A stretch of DNA of 47,642 bases from Gracilibacillus alcaliphilus (GTDB taxonomy: Bacteria > Bacillota > Bacilli > Bacillales > Amphibacillaceae), in NCBI RefSeq assembly GCF_016909015.1, contig NZ_JAFBFA010000041.1, forward strand, positions 1-47,642, given 5' to 3'. This document shows positions 8,243 to 15,886 of the stretch, in pieces; the stretch's first letter is position 1, and every line of letters begins with the position of its first letter. The notes beneath the pieces were generated by a model. The model did no database searches, had not been told where the DNA came from, and was given only the letters and a program-made list of their open reading frames with translations. Made by a program: the position numbers and the translations under genes.

Positions 8243-9061
8243 TTATGAATGACTGGTCAGTGTCAGATCATAACTGAAAAGTACTTGATTATTGTCTGGC
8301 ACTCGTGTTACCTCGATTTGCAGCTGCCCGTCTTGAATGGTACAAATATTAAAAGCACTGTTATTAGTGAAATCAGCTGATTCGCCATTAAACTCTACAC
8401 CAAAGCAAGTTCCTTCTGCTGCTGATAATAGAAAATAAGGGTAGTTTTTAATCAAGTTTTTATGGATATGTCCACTTAACACAGCGATGATATCGTCATT
8501 ATCTAGTATTTCTAATAATTGACTAGAGTTGACTAGGCTGTGCTCGCCAAATGTTTGCTCTTCATCAATCGGATGATGCACTGCTACAATCGTTCCGTTC
8601 TGTGATGGAACAGCTAACACATCTTTCAGCCATGATAATTGTTGTTCACTGACACGGCCTGTCCCGCTCTTATCATAGCTGGAGTCAAGGACAATTAAGC
8701 GATGCCCTTGAAGATCAGCGGTGTAAAATAACTCATCTTGGCAATTTAGTTTTTGTTCAAAGGCTTCCCAATAAGCACTAGTTACATCGTGATTTCCTAA
8801 GCATAGATAAATAGGTAGGTTAGTATAGGTTTCCAGTAGAGATTTTAAGTGCTGATAGTCGGAAACATTTCCTTCATGTACTAAGTCACCGGTAATCAGT
8901 AAGAAATCCAGTTTATCTTTGCGCGCTTCTGCATATTGGAGGATTTTGATTAATTGATCACTTGGATTAGATTGGATTTGATCAAGTCCCTCTAAGAAGC
9001 TGCCTTGGTATTCTTTTAAAACATGGGTATCGGTTAAATGGATAAATGATAATTTACTCAT
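8243..9061 (-). CDS. Calcineurin-like metallophosphoesterase (CpdA/GpdQ-type)
   Basis: This 272-residue cytosolic enzyme has the full binuclear-metal motif series of class III cyclic-nucleotide/glycerophosphodiester phosphodiesterases: TDTHV (D11, H13), GDLVHEG, GNHDVTS, AVHHPID and SGHIHKN. The start at 9061 has AAGGAGTG upstream; a longer frame runs back into a repeat element and is discarded. It lies between a tyrosine phosphatase and the UgpBAEC-like genes, so it probably hydrolyses an imported phosphodiester (glycerophosphodiesters are the known substrates of GpdQ) to a monoester. Cyclic-AMP phosphodiesterase is the alternative. Confidence 0.8.
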   Translation of the reverse strand: MSKLSFIHLTDTHVLKEYQGSFLEGLDQIQSNPSDQLIKILQYAEARKDKLDFLLITGDLVHEGNVSDYQHLKSLLETYTNLPIYLCLGNHDVTSAYWEAFEQKLNCQDELFYTADLQGHRLIVLDSSYDKSGTGRVSEQQLSWLKDVLAVPSQNGTIVAVHHPIDEEQTFGEHSLVNSSQLLEILDNDDIIAVLSGHIHKNLIKNYPYFLLSAAEGTCFGVEFNGESADFTNNSAFNICTIQDGQLQIEVTRVPDNNQVLFSYDLTLTSHS

Positions 9062-9090
9062 CCTAAACACTCCTTCTATCGTTTGATGTT

Positions 9091-9248
9091 TATCGCAGTG
9101 TAACTGACTGTAAGACTCCCATTTCAAGAAAAATAGAAAACAGGTCGTTTCTAAGTTGGAGGTCCAACAGCCAATAACAGCCCGATTGGTTCAAGCAACG
9201 TTTGGTGGGGGATGGAAAAAACCCCTACTGAACGAAGTTTCACTTTAT
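9091..9248. repeat. Two-hairpin element, copy A
   Basis: It starts TTATCGCAGTGTAACTGACT and ends GAACGAAGTTTCACTTTAT. Hairpin 1 uses ACTCCCATTT with AAGTTGGAGG-type arms; hairpin 2 uses GGTGGGGGATG and CCCCTACTGAAC. The middle holds CAACAGCC...CCCGATTGGTTCAA. This is the most diverged copy and lacks the central GTTCGCGACG insert found in copies B, D and E. Its end overlaps the phosphatase stop codon. Confidence 0.75.
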
Positions 9249-10036
9249 TCTAAACAATAATCTTGTAATGTTTTACGGACTTCAGCTGTCATGCCATATT
9301 CTTCTGCTAAGAAATCTTCGATGGTTGGATAGTGTGTGAAAATATGTTGGTAAGACAAAGATAAGTATTGTTCTTGAAGTAAAAATCCTGCTTTAAATTG
9401 TTCAAATTGTGCCGGAGACATTTTATTTTCCACTTGAGTGAAGATTTGTTGATGATATTCCTCCAGCAATACGTTGGAAAAGACAAAATCTGCTACAATG
9501 TCTTCCCAAGCCACACCTAAGGCTAACAAGATAATCATAGAACCTATTCCCGTACGATCTCTGCCGCCAGCGCAATGGTGGATCAAAGGCAGATTTTCTG
9601 CTGGGTGTTTCATATGCTCCATTAGCTGCTTAAAGGAATAGTTTCCAATCGGTAAGCTGCGATATAGCTCGACTAAGAGATCATTACCAATGCTGTTCGA
9701 CTGTTTAGTGGCAAATAAATCATTGAGCGATGTATAACTTGATGTATCTTCCTCTTTGTTGACGGATACCCGGTGATAATTTATGTTAGCTAGCTGTGGA
9801 TCGGGACGTTCAGTAGCTTCTTTAGCCGTACGGTAGTCGAAGATCGTGCGGATGCCCAGCTCACGAAAGGTCTGGATATCTTCTTCTGTAACGTCGGTAA
9901 GGTCAGCTGAACGAAAAAGTAATCCTTGCTTAATCGTACGGCCATCTATAGTTTTCATCCCGCCAAAATCCCGGAAGTTGATCACGCCAGCTAGATCTAG
10001 AGCTTGACTGGTTTGCATCGCTTTGCTTACACTCAA
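9245..10036 (-). CDS. Tyrosine-protein phosphatase (Y_phosphatase3/Siw14-like)
   Basis: This 263-residue phosphatase has the Cys-based signature HCAGGRDRTG (154-163; Cys155, Arg161) and the N-terminal GVINFRDFGG pattern of the bacterial phosphoinositide/protein-tyrosine phosphatase family (MptpB/LipA-like). The start is TTG with AAGGAG 8 bases upstream. It is the first gene behind a probable Pho box, ahead of a phosphodiesterase and a UgpBAEC-like importer. That suggests it dephosphorylates small organic phosphates released from imported compounds rather than signalling proteins; inference from context. Its final codons and stop coincide with the edge of repeat copy A. Confidence 0.8.
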   Translation of the reverse strand: MSVSKAMQTSQALDLAGVINFRDFGGMKTIDGRTIKQGLLFRSADLTDVTEEDIQTFRELGIRTIFDYRTAKEATERPDPQLANINYHRVSVNKEEDTSSYTSLNDLFATKQSNSIGNDLLVELYRSLPIGNYSFKQLMEHMKHPAENLPLIHHCAGGRDRTGIGSMIILLALGVAWEDIVADFVFSNVLLEEYHQQIFTQVENKMSPAQFEQFKAGFLLQEQYLSLSYQHIFTHYPTIEDFLAEEYGMTAEVRKTLQDYCLE

Positions 10037-10126
10037 TCTGCATTCTCCTTTGTCTTTTTTTGAAATAGATAGTATCCTTACAATTACAAATCATAGCAGT
10101 CGGTTATTAAAAACAAATAAAGGATC

Positions 10127-10172
10127 TGTAAAGAAACATAAAGGGATTGTTAAGTTGTTATCTAAGTGTTAA
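10127..10172 (-). promoter_or_regulatory. Candidate PhoP (Pho) box upstream of the Ugp-like operon
   Basis: On the minus strand the order is TTAACA, 5 bases, ATAACA, 2 bases, TTAACA, 5 bases, TTTATG, 4 bases, TTTACA. These are direct repeats of the TT(A/T)ACA half-site that PhoP of Bacillus binds at about 11-base spacing. The cluster lies 90-135 bases before the phosphatase start. A TATGAT-like -10 follows about 31 bases downstream. The spacing is regular for two pairs and irregular between them, so strength is uncertain. Confidence 0.6.
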
Positions 10173-10210
10173 ACTGCGGTATATATAGAAAAAATAGGAG
10201 ATAGATATTG

Positions 10211-10948
10211 ATGAAACAAAATAAATATGATAATGAAGAATTTTTTGTGGCGTATCAAGAGATGCCTAGATCGGTAAAAGGCTTGGAAGCTGCCGGTGAG
10301 TGGCATATGGTTAAAGAAATGCTGCCAGAATTGAAAGATAAGGCTGTGCTGGATCTAGGCTGTGGATTTGGCTGGCACTGCCGTTATGCAAGAGAGAAAC
10401 AAGCAAAATCCGTCATTGGGGTAGACATTTCTGAAAAGATGATCATCAAGGCACAAGCAATGACAGATGATCCAGAAATTTTTTATATCAAGGCACCAGT
10501 AGAGGATGTTGATTTTGAGGATGGTCAGTTTGATGTCGTATTTAGTTCACTGGCCTTTCATTATATAAAAGATTTTGCAGCCATTTGCCAAAAGGCTGCC
10601 GCTTTCTTAAAACCTGGCGGAGCCTTTGTGTTTTCAGTGGAACACCCGATTTTTACTGCACGGGCAGAACAGGATTGGTATTATGATCAAGATGGTAACA
10701 TGCTGCATTGGCCGTTGGACCACTATCAAACAGAGGGACTGCGTGAAACAAGCTTTCTTGCAGATAATGTTCAAAAATATCATCGTACAGTAGCGAGTTA
10801 TATCAACGAGGTGATTCAAGCGGGTTTTACTATTCAGGAAGTACAAGAATCGGTGCCATCCGCAGAAATGCTGGAACAAATCCCTGAAATGAGAGATGAA
10901 TTGCGCCGGCCAATGTTTTTGATGATTGCGGCGGAGAAAGCCAAGTAA
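10211..10948 (+). CDS. Class I SAM-dependent methyltransferase
   Basis: This 245-residue cytosolic protein has the Rossmann motif I VLDLGCGFGWHCR (about 44-56), motif II GVDISEKMI, the FDVVFSSLAFHYI acidic/post-II strand and FLKPGGAFVFSVEHP motif. The C-terminal half matches UbiE/BioC-like small-molecule methyltransferases. I prefer the ATG at 10211 over a TTG one codon upstream, given TAGGAGA about 10 bases before it. It stands alone between divergent and decayed neighbours, so substrate is unknown. Confidence 0.85.
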   Translation: MKQNKYDNEEFFVAYQEMPRSVKGLEAAGEWHMVKEMLPELKDKAVLDLGCGFGWHCRYAREKQAKSVIGVDISEKMIIKAQAMTDDPEIFYIKAPVEDVDFEDGQFDVVFSSLAFHYIKDFAAICQKAAAFLKPGGAFVFSVEHPIFTARAEQDWYYDQDGNMLHWPLDHYQTEGLRETSFLADNVQKYHRTVASYINEVIQAGFTIQEVQESVPSAEMLEQIPEMRDELRRPMFLMIAAEKAK

Positions 10949-11041
10949 TACCTCGCATTCTTGCTTCTCCTTACCTCGTTCTGTTAAGGTAAAGACCTGA
11001 GGGGAGAGAATAGTTATCAATAAATTCGGTATCCTTTAAAG

Positions 11042-11200
11042 GGCTTTTTTTGCATGCGGTTTGGTTACTTCATCACTAAAAATCCATACTAAAATGGGAA
11101 ATAAAAGTGGTGCGAAAAAAATACTAAAATAACATAGTGAAGATAATAATTTGTTTCCTCCATTATAACAACTCCTAGATAAAGTGAGATTGCTCTTAAT
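11042..11200 (-). pseudogene. Remnant of a DUF4870-type gene (5' end and leader)
   Basis: This stretch is about 85-90% identical by eye to 30281-30440, the start codon region, ribosome site and first 40 codons of the intact gene at 30069-30401, in the same orientation. Shared landmarks include TTTGCATG, GGTTACTTCATCAC and GGTGCGAAAAA. The downstream two thirds of the gene are absent and the start ATG has become ATAATGG-like sequence. Together with the next entry it forms the scar of a second copy of the 30-31.5 kb locus. Confidence 0.8.
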
Positions 11201-11250
11201 AGGGGGCTTTATTCCACGGGGTGGCTTACAAACGGCTGCCTCGGAATAAG

Positions 11251-11340
11251 AAAAAATAAAAGGTAATCAACGCTGCACCGGCAAACATAAGTTGTAAACT
11301 TTCTGAGACAAACTGACAGCTTCTTTGTTGCTATTTTATC
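11251..11340 (-). pseudogene. Remnant of a YdcF-type gene (two short blocks)
   Basis: Bases 11251-11317 match 31081-31147 (inside the intact YdcF gene) and 11320-11340 match 31515-31534 (just before its start). About 370 bases between the blocks and about 640 bases before them have been deleted relative to the intact locus. The second block ends in TTTTATC exactly where repeat copy B begins (TTTTATCGCAGTG), whereas the intact locus reads TTTTATCCTAG. Confidence 0.75.
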
Positions 11341-11540
11341 GCAGTGTAACTGACTGCAAGACTCCCACTTCAAGAAATAAGGGAACAAGTCATGTCTAAG
11401 TGGGAGATCCAACAGCTAGTAACGGCCCGATTGGTTCAACTAACGTTCAGGGGGGGAAGAGGAAACTGACTAAGTTCGCGACGCCTGCACTAGCACATCC
11501 TATGTGTCGAAACCCCTACTGAACGAAGTTTCGCTTTATA
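11337..11540. repeat. Two-hairpin element, copy B (long form)
   Basis: It starts TATCGCAGTGTAACTGACTG and ends GAACGAAGTTTCGCTTTAT. Hairpin 1: ACTCCCACTT with AAGTGGGAGA. Hairpin 2: CGTTCAGGGGGGG with CCCCTACTGAACG. Between the hairpin 2 arms is a GTTCGCGACGCCTGC...CACATCCTATGTGTCG insert that is itself hairpin-forming. It borders the YdcF remnant on one side. Confidence 0.85.
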
Positions 11541-11636
11541 AGAAATACTTATAGGCAATTAATTCATCATGAGTTAGCTGTTTTTTATAGCAAAAAGTGC
11601 GTACTTCTTTGTTTGTCTTAAAATCTCTTTCATTAG

Positions 11637-11687
11637 ATCGATGTCAAGAAGTTGAACACTAGAAATGGTGCATTTCTGGACATCGAT
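11637..11687. other. Nested hairpin in a non-coding gap
   Basis: Outer arms ATCGATGTC (11637-11645) and GACATCGAT (11679-11687) are perfect 9-base complements. Inside, AGAAATG (11661-11667) and CATTTCT (11671-11677) form a 7-pair stem with a GTG loop. No T-run follows on either strand, so it is not a standard terminator. It lies in the 225 bases between repeat copy B and the CYTH gene. A short stop-bounded frame on the minus strand at 11536-11643 looks protein-like but has no start and is not called. Confidence 0.45.
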
Positions 11688-11765
11688 TCAGGTCTATTAT
11701 GTTCTTATTTGTTATCTAAACCAAATAATAGTATAAAATAGTGATTCTTGGAATAATCCATTCTT

Positions 11766-12269
11766 TTATTTCAAATGTTGAATATAAAGCCATAATTGAT
11801 AATTGCTAAATCTTTTATTTGAGCTCACTTCCGTACCGAACCACTGGGGAGGGGTGAATTGCTTTTGCTCTTCCATATCCTGAAATTCAACTTCCGCAAC
11901 AATAAGCGGCACTTGTTCATATTGATCAATTTCTATATAAGAATCCATCCCGCTCAATTGACATACTGATCTGGTTTTTATAAGGGCTTGCTTATTTATT
12001 TTTGTGATGAGCTGTTCATATAATTCTTTTGAAATTTCATATTCGATTTCATTTCGAACAATTCCGCTTCCTTCTTTAAAGGTATGCGTGTATGTCGCCG
12101 AACCATTCTGTATATTTACCATTTTCCGTACCCTGATTTGCTGAGTAGGTTGGTAGGCTAAATAAGTTTGTTCAATCAGATTTGTAGAAAACTTTTTTAA
12201 ATTTCCATTGCGGATTTCGTCAGCAGGAAATGTAGATAAGGCAAATTTCCTTTCTATTTCTAGGGACAT
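11766..12269 (-). CDS. CYTH-domain protein (triphosphate-tunnel fold)
   Basis: This 167-residue protein starts MSLEIERKFAL, the ExExK motif (E4, E6, K8) that opens the CYTH/triphosphate tunnel metalloenzyme fold. Further charged strands match (QIRVRKM, FKEGSGIVRNEIEYEI, IEIDQY, VAEVEF). Known members hydrolyse tripolyphosphate, thiamine triphosphate or act as class IV adenylate cyclases. It follows the PrpE-like phosphatase by 22 bases in a Pho-boxed ABC operon, which favours an inorganic or organic triphosphatase role in phosphorus recovery. It is the last gene of the operon. Confidence 0.8.
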   Translation of the reverse strand: MSLEIERKFALSTFPADEIRNGNLKKFSTNLIEQTYLAYQPTQQIRVRKMVNIQNGSATYTHTFKEGSGIVRNEIEYEISKELYEQLITKINKQALIKTRSVCQLSGMDSYIEIDQYEQVPLIVAEVEFQDMEEQKQFTPPQWFGTEVSSNKRFSNYQLWLYIQHLK

Positions 12270-12291
12270 GTTAATCCTCTCACTTTCTTAT

Positions 12292-12927
12292 CTATTCATA
12301 GGTGTGACCAAATACGATTTGTTTATCTAAGGAATAAGTTTCTAGTCTTTGATCGTTTGTACTTATGGCATAGACAACCCAGTTCGTTAAATCGACAAGT
12401 GATAAATTGTACCCGTGACCTGCACCTGTATCAATCCCGATCATTCCTTTATGCAGCCAAACACGATCAACATCAGACCTCAGTCTGAATGTCGGTGTGT
12501 GACCAAATACGACTATTTTATCAGGGAAGTCGTCAAACGATGGAGGATTGATCCCTGTTAAATCTTCCATATGTTGTTCACGCAGTGGAACGTCTTTTTT
12601 TAAACCGGCGTGAACAAATACGAAGGGGGCTATTTCTTTCCAGAATGGTAATGAGGTTAGAAAAGGCTGCCAATTTACCGCATCTTTATCTATGGATTGC
12701 AACCATTTTAACTCATTATTACCTGCCAGTGCTACGGCACCTTCCTTACATAAAGCGTGAATCACTTGCAGGGTGCCAATTGAGTCAGGTCCCTTATTTA
12801 TGTAATCACCTAACATAATCAATTGATCTATATTAGGTGAATAATTTGCTGCTTGTAATAGTTTAGTAAGTAAATGTCCATTTCCATGGACATCCGAGAT
12901 TGCGAGTATTCGTTTTTCATTCTTCAT
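12292..12927 (-). CDS. PPP-family phosphatase (PrpE/ApaH-like)
   Basis: This 211-residue metallophosphatase has the PPP signature series ISDVHGN (D12, H14), LGDYINKGPDS, AGNNE, FVHAGL and VVFGHTP. The size matches PrpE/bis(5'-nucleosyl)-tetraphosphatase-like enzymes and small Ser/Thr phosphatases. It starts with GGAGAA upstream. Encoded between an ABC importer (137-base gap holding an inverted repeat) and the CYTH gene, it could remove phosphate from an imported compound or from nucleotides. Substrate is not readable from sequence. Confidence 0.8.
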   Translation of the reverse strand: MKNEKRILAISDVHGNGHLLTKLLQAANYSPNIDQLIMLGDYINKGPDSIGTLQVIHALCKEGAVALAGNNELKWLQSIDKDAVNWQPFLTSLPFWKEIAPFVFVHAGLKKDVPLREQHMEDLTGINPPSFDDFPDKIVVFGHTPTFRLRSDVDRVWLHKGMIGIDTGAGHGYNLSLVDLTNWVVYAISTNDQRLETYSLDKQIVFGHTYE

Positions 12928-12981
12928 AAAGATCGTTCTCCAATTTGCAATTTATAAAGCAAGACTTATCGGGGTGTTAGC

Positions 12982-13046
12982 GTCCGTTATCCGTCACTTA
13001 GTCTTTTTTGATATCTCTTCAAACCAGAGAGTGAGGGGTTACGGAC
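12982..13046. other. Imperfect long inverted repeat inside the Pho-boxed operon
   Basis: GTCCGTTATCCGTCAC (12982-12997) and GTGAGGGGTTACGGAC (13031-13046) pair over 16 positions with about four mismatches, leaving a loop of 33 bases. It sits between the ABC ATPase gene and the phosphatase gene, on the transcribed strand lacking a clean U-run, so it may be a processing or attenuating hairpin. Confidence 0.45.
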
Positions 13047-13063
13047 AATTGCACCGGGGTAAA

Positions 13064-14146
13064 TTACGATTTAAATATACGAGTTTGCTGCACAGAGAAA
13101 GAGATGCGTACTATTTCATTTAAAGGCAACTTCTTTGTATGCAGACCATCTATATGCTGTCCATCCTTTGTTTCTAACCGATACCTCCATCTGCTTCCTT
13201 CGTAAATGACTTGTACAATTTTTGTCTCTAAGTAATTGTCATGTTGATATGAGGTCGAATCAACATGAGTGGCTTCTAATTGAAGCATAATCGAGACATC
13301 ATCACCAATGGTTAATTCGTTGTATGGGTTTGTGGGAGCAATTCCTTTTATCCTTAGTTCTCCACATTGAATGGTAGTTTCTTCTTCGTTTTTTGCGATA
13401 ACTTTTCCTTTTAATTGATTTTGGTAGCCCATCAGCTGTGCTACACCCATTGTTTTAGGTTCTTCATACATTTGCTGGGGAGGTGCGAGTTGTGCTATTT
13501 TCCCTTCGTGTAACACAAGAATTCGATCTGCTAAGGCAAAAGCCTCCATCATATCGTGTGTGACATAGATCGTTGTAATGGAAAGCTTACGCAATATATC
13601 GGCTAATTCACTTCTCATTTCTGTCCGCAGCTTTACATCTAAATTAGATAACGGCTCATCCATTAGCAAGATACTTGGCTCTGTAGCTAAGGCTCTAGCG
13701 ATTCCGACTCTTTGCTGTTGTCCTCCAGATAATTCGGAAGGCAGTCTTTTCAATAACTCTTCCAATTGGAGCAGTTTCGAGATGGATGCAACCCGTTCGT
13801 TTCTAACCGTCTCTGTTTTTTTCTCCATCTTTAATCCGTATTCAATATTCTTCCGAATGGTCATATGCGGCCATAGGGCATAATCCTGAAATACCATATT
13901 AATAGGCCTTTTTTCTGGTGGAATAAATGTATGCTTGTTCAGTACTTGTAAACCTGTCATGGTTATTTCTCCATGGTCGGCTTGTAATAAACCAGCAATG
14001 ATTTGTAATAAGGTGGATTTCCCGCTGCCAGAAGAGCCCAAAAGACATATACATTCGCCCTCTGTCATTTCGAATGAAATACCATCTAATACTTTTGTCA
14101 TGCCAAAAGATTTATGGATATCATTTATTTTTAAAATTGGTGACAA
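13064..14146 (-). CDS. ABC importer ATPase, FbpC/PotA/PhnT-like
   Basis: This 360-residue ATPase has Walker A GSSGSGKST (about 36-44), Q-loop FQDYALWPHMT, signature LSGGQQQR, MDEPLSNLDVKLR and a C-terminal TOBE domain (about 280-355). The start is a TTG inside the end of the permease gene, with GAGGG 8 bases before it, so the two overlap by 26 bases and are coupled. ATPases of this type serve iron(III), spermidine/putrescine and 2-aminoethylphosphonate importers. The Pho box upstream and flanking phosphatases point to a phosphorus compound. Confidence 0.85.
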   Translation of the reverse strand: MSPILKINDIHKSFGMTKVLDGISFEMTEGECICLLGSSGSGKSTLLQIIAGLLQADHGEITMTGLQVLNKHTFIPPEKRPINMVFQDYALWPHMTIRKNIEYGLKMEKKTETVRNERVASISKLLQLEELLKRLPSELSGGQQQRVGIARALATEPSILLMDEPLSNLDVKLRTEMRSELADILRKLSITTIYVTHDMMEAFALADRILVLHEGKIAQLAPPQQMYEEPKTMGVAQLMGYQNQLKGKVIAKNEEETTIQCGELRIKGIAPTNPYNELTIGDDVSIMLQLEATHVDSTSYQHDNYLETKIVQVIYEGSRWRYRLETKDGQHIDGLHTKKLPLNEIVRISFSVQQTRIFKS

Positions 14147-15872
14147 TTAAATTTCCCTCTTTTCTATCTCGTTGATCCATTTTTTTGAAAATAACCTTAA
14201 AAACAAATTGAACAACGATAATTAATAATACAACGACGGTTCCGCCAAGAATGGAAGCAGCTGTAGCATATCCATATTTGGCAAATTCAAAGGCCTCATC
14301 AATTACTAAGGGCAAGAGTACAAAATTAGGTGGTTTCAGCATGGAAGCTGTAGCTAAGTCAAAAACACTTGTGCCAAATGAGGCTAACATGGCAATTAAT
14401 AAAGTGTTTCTTACAATTGGTAGGATAATGGTCCACATTTTAGTCCATGTCGATGCACCTTGTACGGCAGCCGCATTTAATAATGACGGGGATAGATTGG
14501 CAAACGTCCCAAGCTGAACACGAACTGCGTAAGGAATTGCGCCGGCAACTGCTGCCATAACGAGTAAAGAGGGTTTTCCATATAAATGAAGACCAATTGG
14601 TTCTAACCATTTTTGATTCCATATAAATATGTATCCAATCCCTAAAACAACTCCAGGTACAGCTAATGAAATTAAGGTAAATACATGAAGTGAACTTTTG
14701 AGCTTCGAATTGGTAAAAGTTAATACATAAGCAACGATAAATCCAAGTATAACACTAATGATTGCTGCGACGGCAGCAATAGTAAGCGAATTTTTTAAAC
14801 CTTCCATAATCGATAACTGGGCATGATCTAACTCGTCGCCTCCACCTAATACGGCGCTATAATGAGCGAGTGTAAAATTATCTAATCGTATCCCTGCACC
14901 AAAATGTTTCATAAATGATACAGCCGCACTTGAGCCAATGGGGATGCCTAAACATAAAAGCAGAAAAGCGAAGGTCCCAATATTTAATAACCAGGCATGT
15001 TTTGGCTTCTGTCTTGTTACTCGAACTGCTTTGCTATTTAAAAAATCTACTCTTGATTTTTGAATAGCAATAAATAAAAGTGCCATTGCCAGTGCTAGAA
15101 TAAGCACTAAATAAAAAGACAATACTCCCGCCATATCGAATCTTACTGGTGATTGATTGATAGCTGAATAAATGGAATAAGGTAAGGTTGGAAAACGATA
15201 AACTGTTGCTAGTGCTGCCGGAAGTCCAAAGTCCCCGATTGTATCGATGAAAACTAGCGTCCATCCCGCGATATAAGCAGGTAAAGAAAGCGGGAGCTGT
15301 ACCGTCCTCCACACTGTGAAAGGGTGAGCTCCATTTAGCCTTGCTGCATGTTCAAACCGAGATACATTCCATTCCATAGCAGCGACTATTGTTAAATATG
15401 CTAAGGGGAATTTTGTTAATCCCATAACAAAAATTAAGCCAATTGGCTGAAAAATAAATGAAGTTACCCACGACCAGTCTAACACACTGTTTGCTAACCC
15501 TTCGGAACTTGCGAACAATACCCATCCTTGCGCAATCATAAAAGAAGGAGCGATCAGTAAAATCCATACCGCTATATCTAACCATCGGCTCATTGTGTAA
15601 TCCCATTTGGAACGGATTGTAGCGAGCACTCCGCCGAGCAGCGTTCCAAAGGTTGCCGCCCCAATCCCAAGTATGACAGAGTTTTTCAAGGAAATATACC
15701 ATAACGCCCTTTCGAATATTTCAAAAATAATCTGAAACCCATTGAATGCTATGCTTCCGAAAAAGATGCCTGGGAATACAGCATTCAAAATAACGGCAAG
15801 CAAGGGGAAAAAGATAAAGATAAATAGAATAAGGGTAACTGCCCCGCCTATACGGTTTTCACTTCGTTTCAT
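14121..15872 (-). CDS. Fused two-domain ABC permease, FbpB/PhnU-V-like
   Basis: This 583-residue membrane protein holds two tandem permease halves of about 280 residues, each with about six spans. Each has its own EAA loop (ARLNGAHPFTVWRTVQLPLS near 180 and AAVQGASTWTKMWTIILPIV near 490). Such fused permeases are typical of iron(III) and 2-aminoethylphosphonate-type importers. It is encoded 14 bases after the binding protein and overlaps the ATPase gene. A single chain can form the whole channel, so no partner permease is expected, and none is present. Confidence 0.85.
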   Translation of the reverse strand: MKRSENRIGGAVTLILFIFIFFPLLAVILNAVFPGIFFGSIAFNGFQIIFEIFERALWYISLKNSVILGIGAATFGTLLGGVLATIRSKWDYTMSRWLDIAVWILLIAPSFMIAQGWVLFASSEGLANSVLDWSWVTSFIFQPIGLIFVMGLTKFPLAYLTIVAAMEWNVSRFEHAARLNGAHPFTVWRTVQLPLSLPAYIAGWTLVFIDTIGDFGLPAALATVYRFPTLPYSIYSAINQSPVRFDMAGVLSFYLVLILALAMALLFIAIQKSRVDFLNSKAVRVTRQKPKHAWLLNIGTFAFLLLCLGIPIGSSAAVSFMKHFGAGIRLDNFTLAHYSAVLGGGDELDHAQLSIMEGLKNSLTIAAVAAIISVILGFIVAYVLTFTNSKLKSSLHVFTLISLAVPGVVLGIGYIFIWNQKWLEPIGLHLYGKPSLLVMAAVAGAIPYAVRVQLGTFANLSPSLLNAAAVQGASTWTKMWTIILPIVRNTLLIAMLASFGTSVFDLATASMLKPPNFVLLPLVIDEAFEFAKYGYATAASILGGTVVVLLIIVVQFVFKVIFKKMDQRDRKEGNLIVTNFKNK

Positions 15873-15886
15873 AATAAGTTTTATCC

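Noticed and set aside
11209..11412. Open frame of 67 codons on the minus strand
   Set aside because: It crosses the YdcF scar and repeat copy B, mixing unrelated segments, and has no supported start.
11536..11643. 36-codon stop-bounded minus-strand frame ending KKQLTHDELIAYKYFL
   Set aside because: Looks protein-like but has no start or ribosome site and its stop lies in repeat copy B; it could be a gene remnant, yet I recognise no family.
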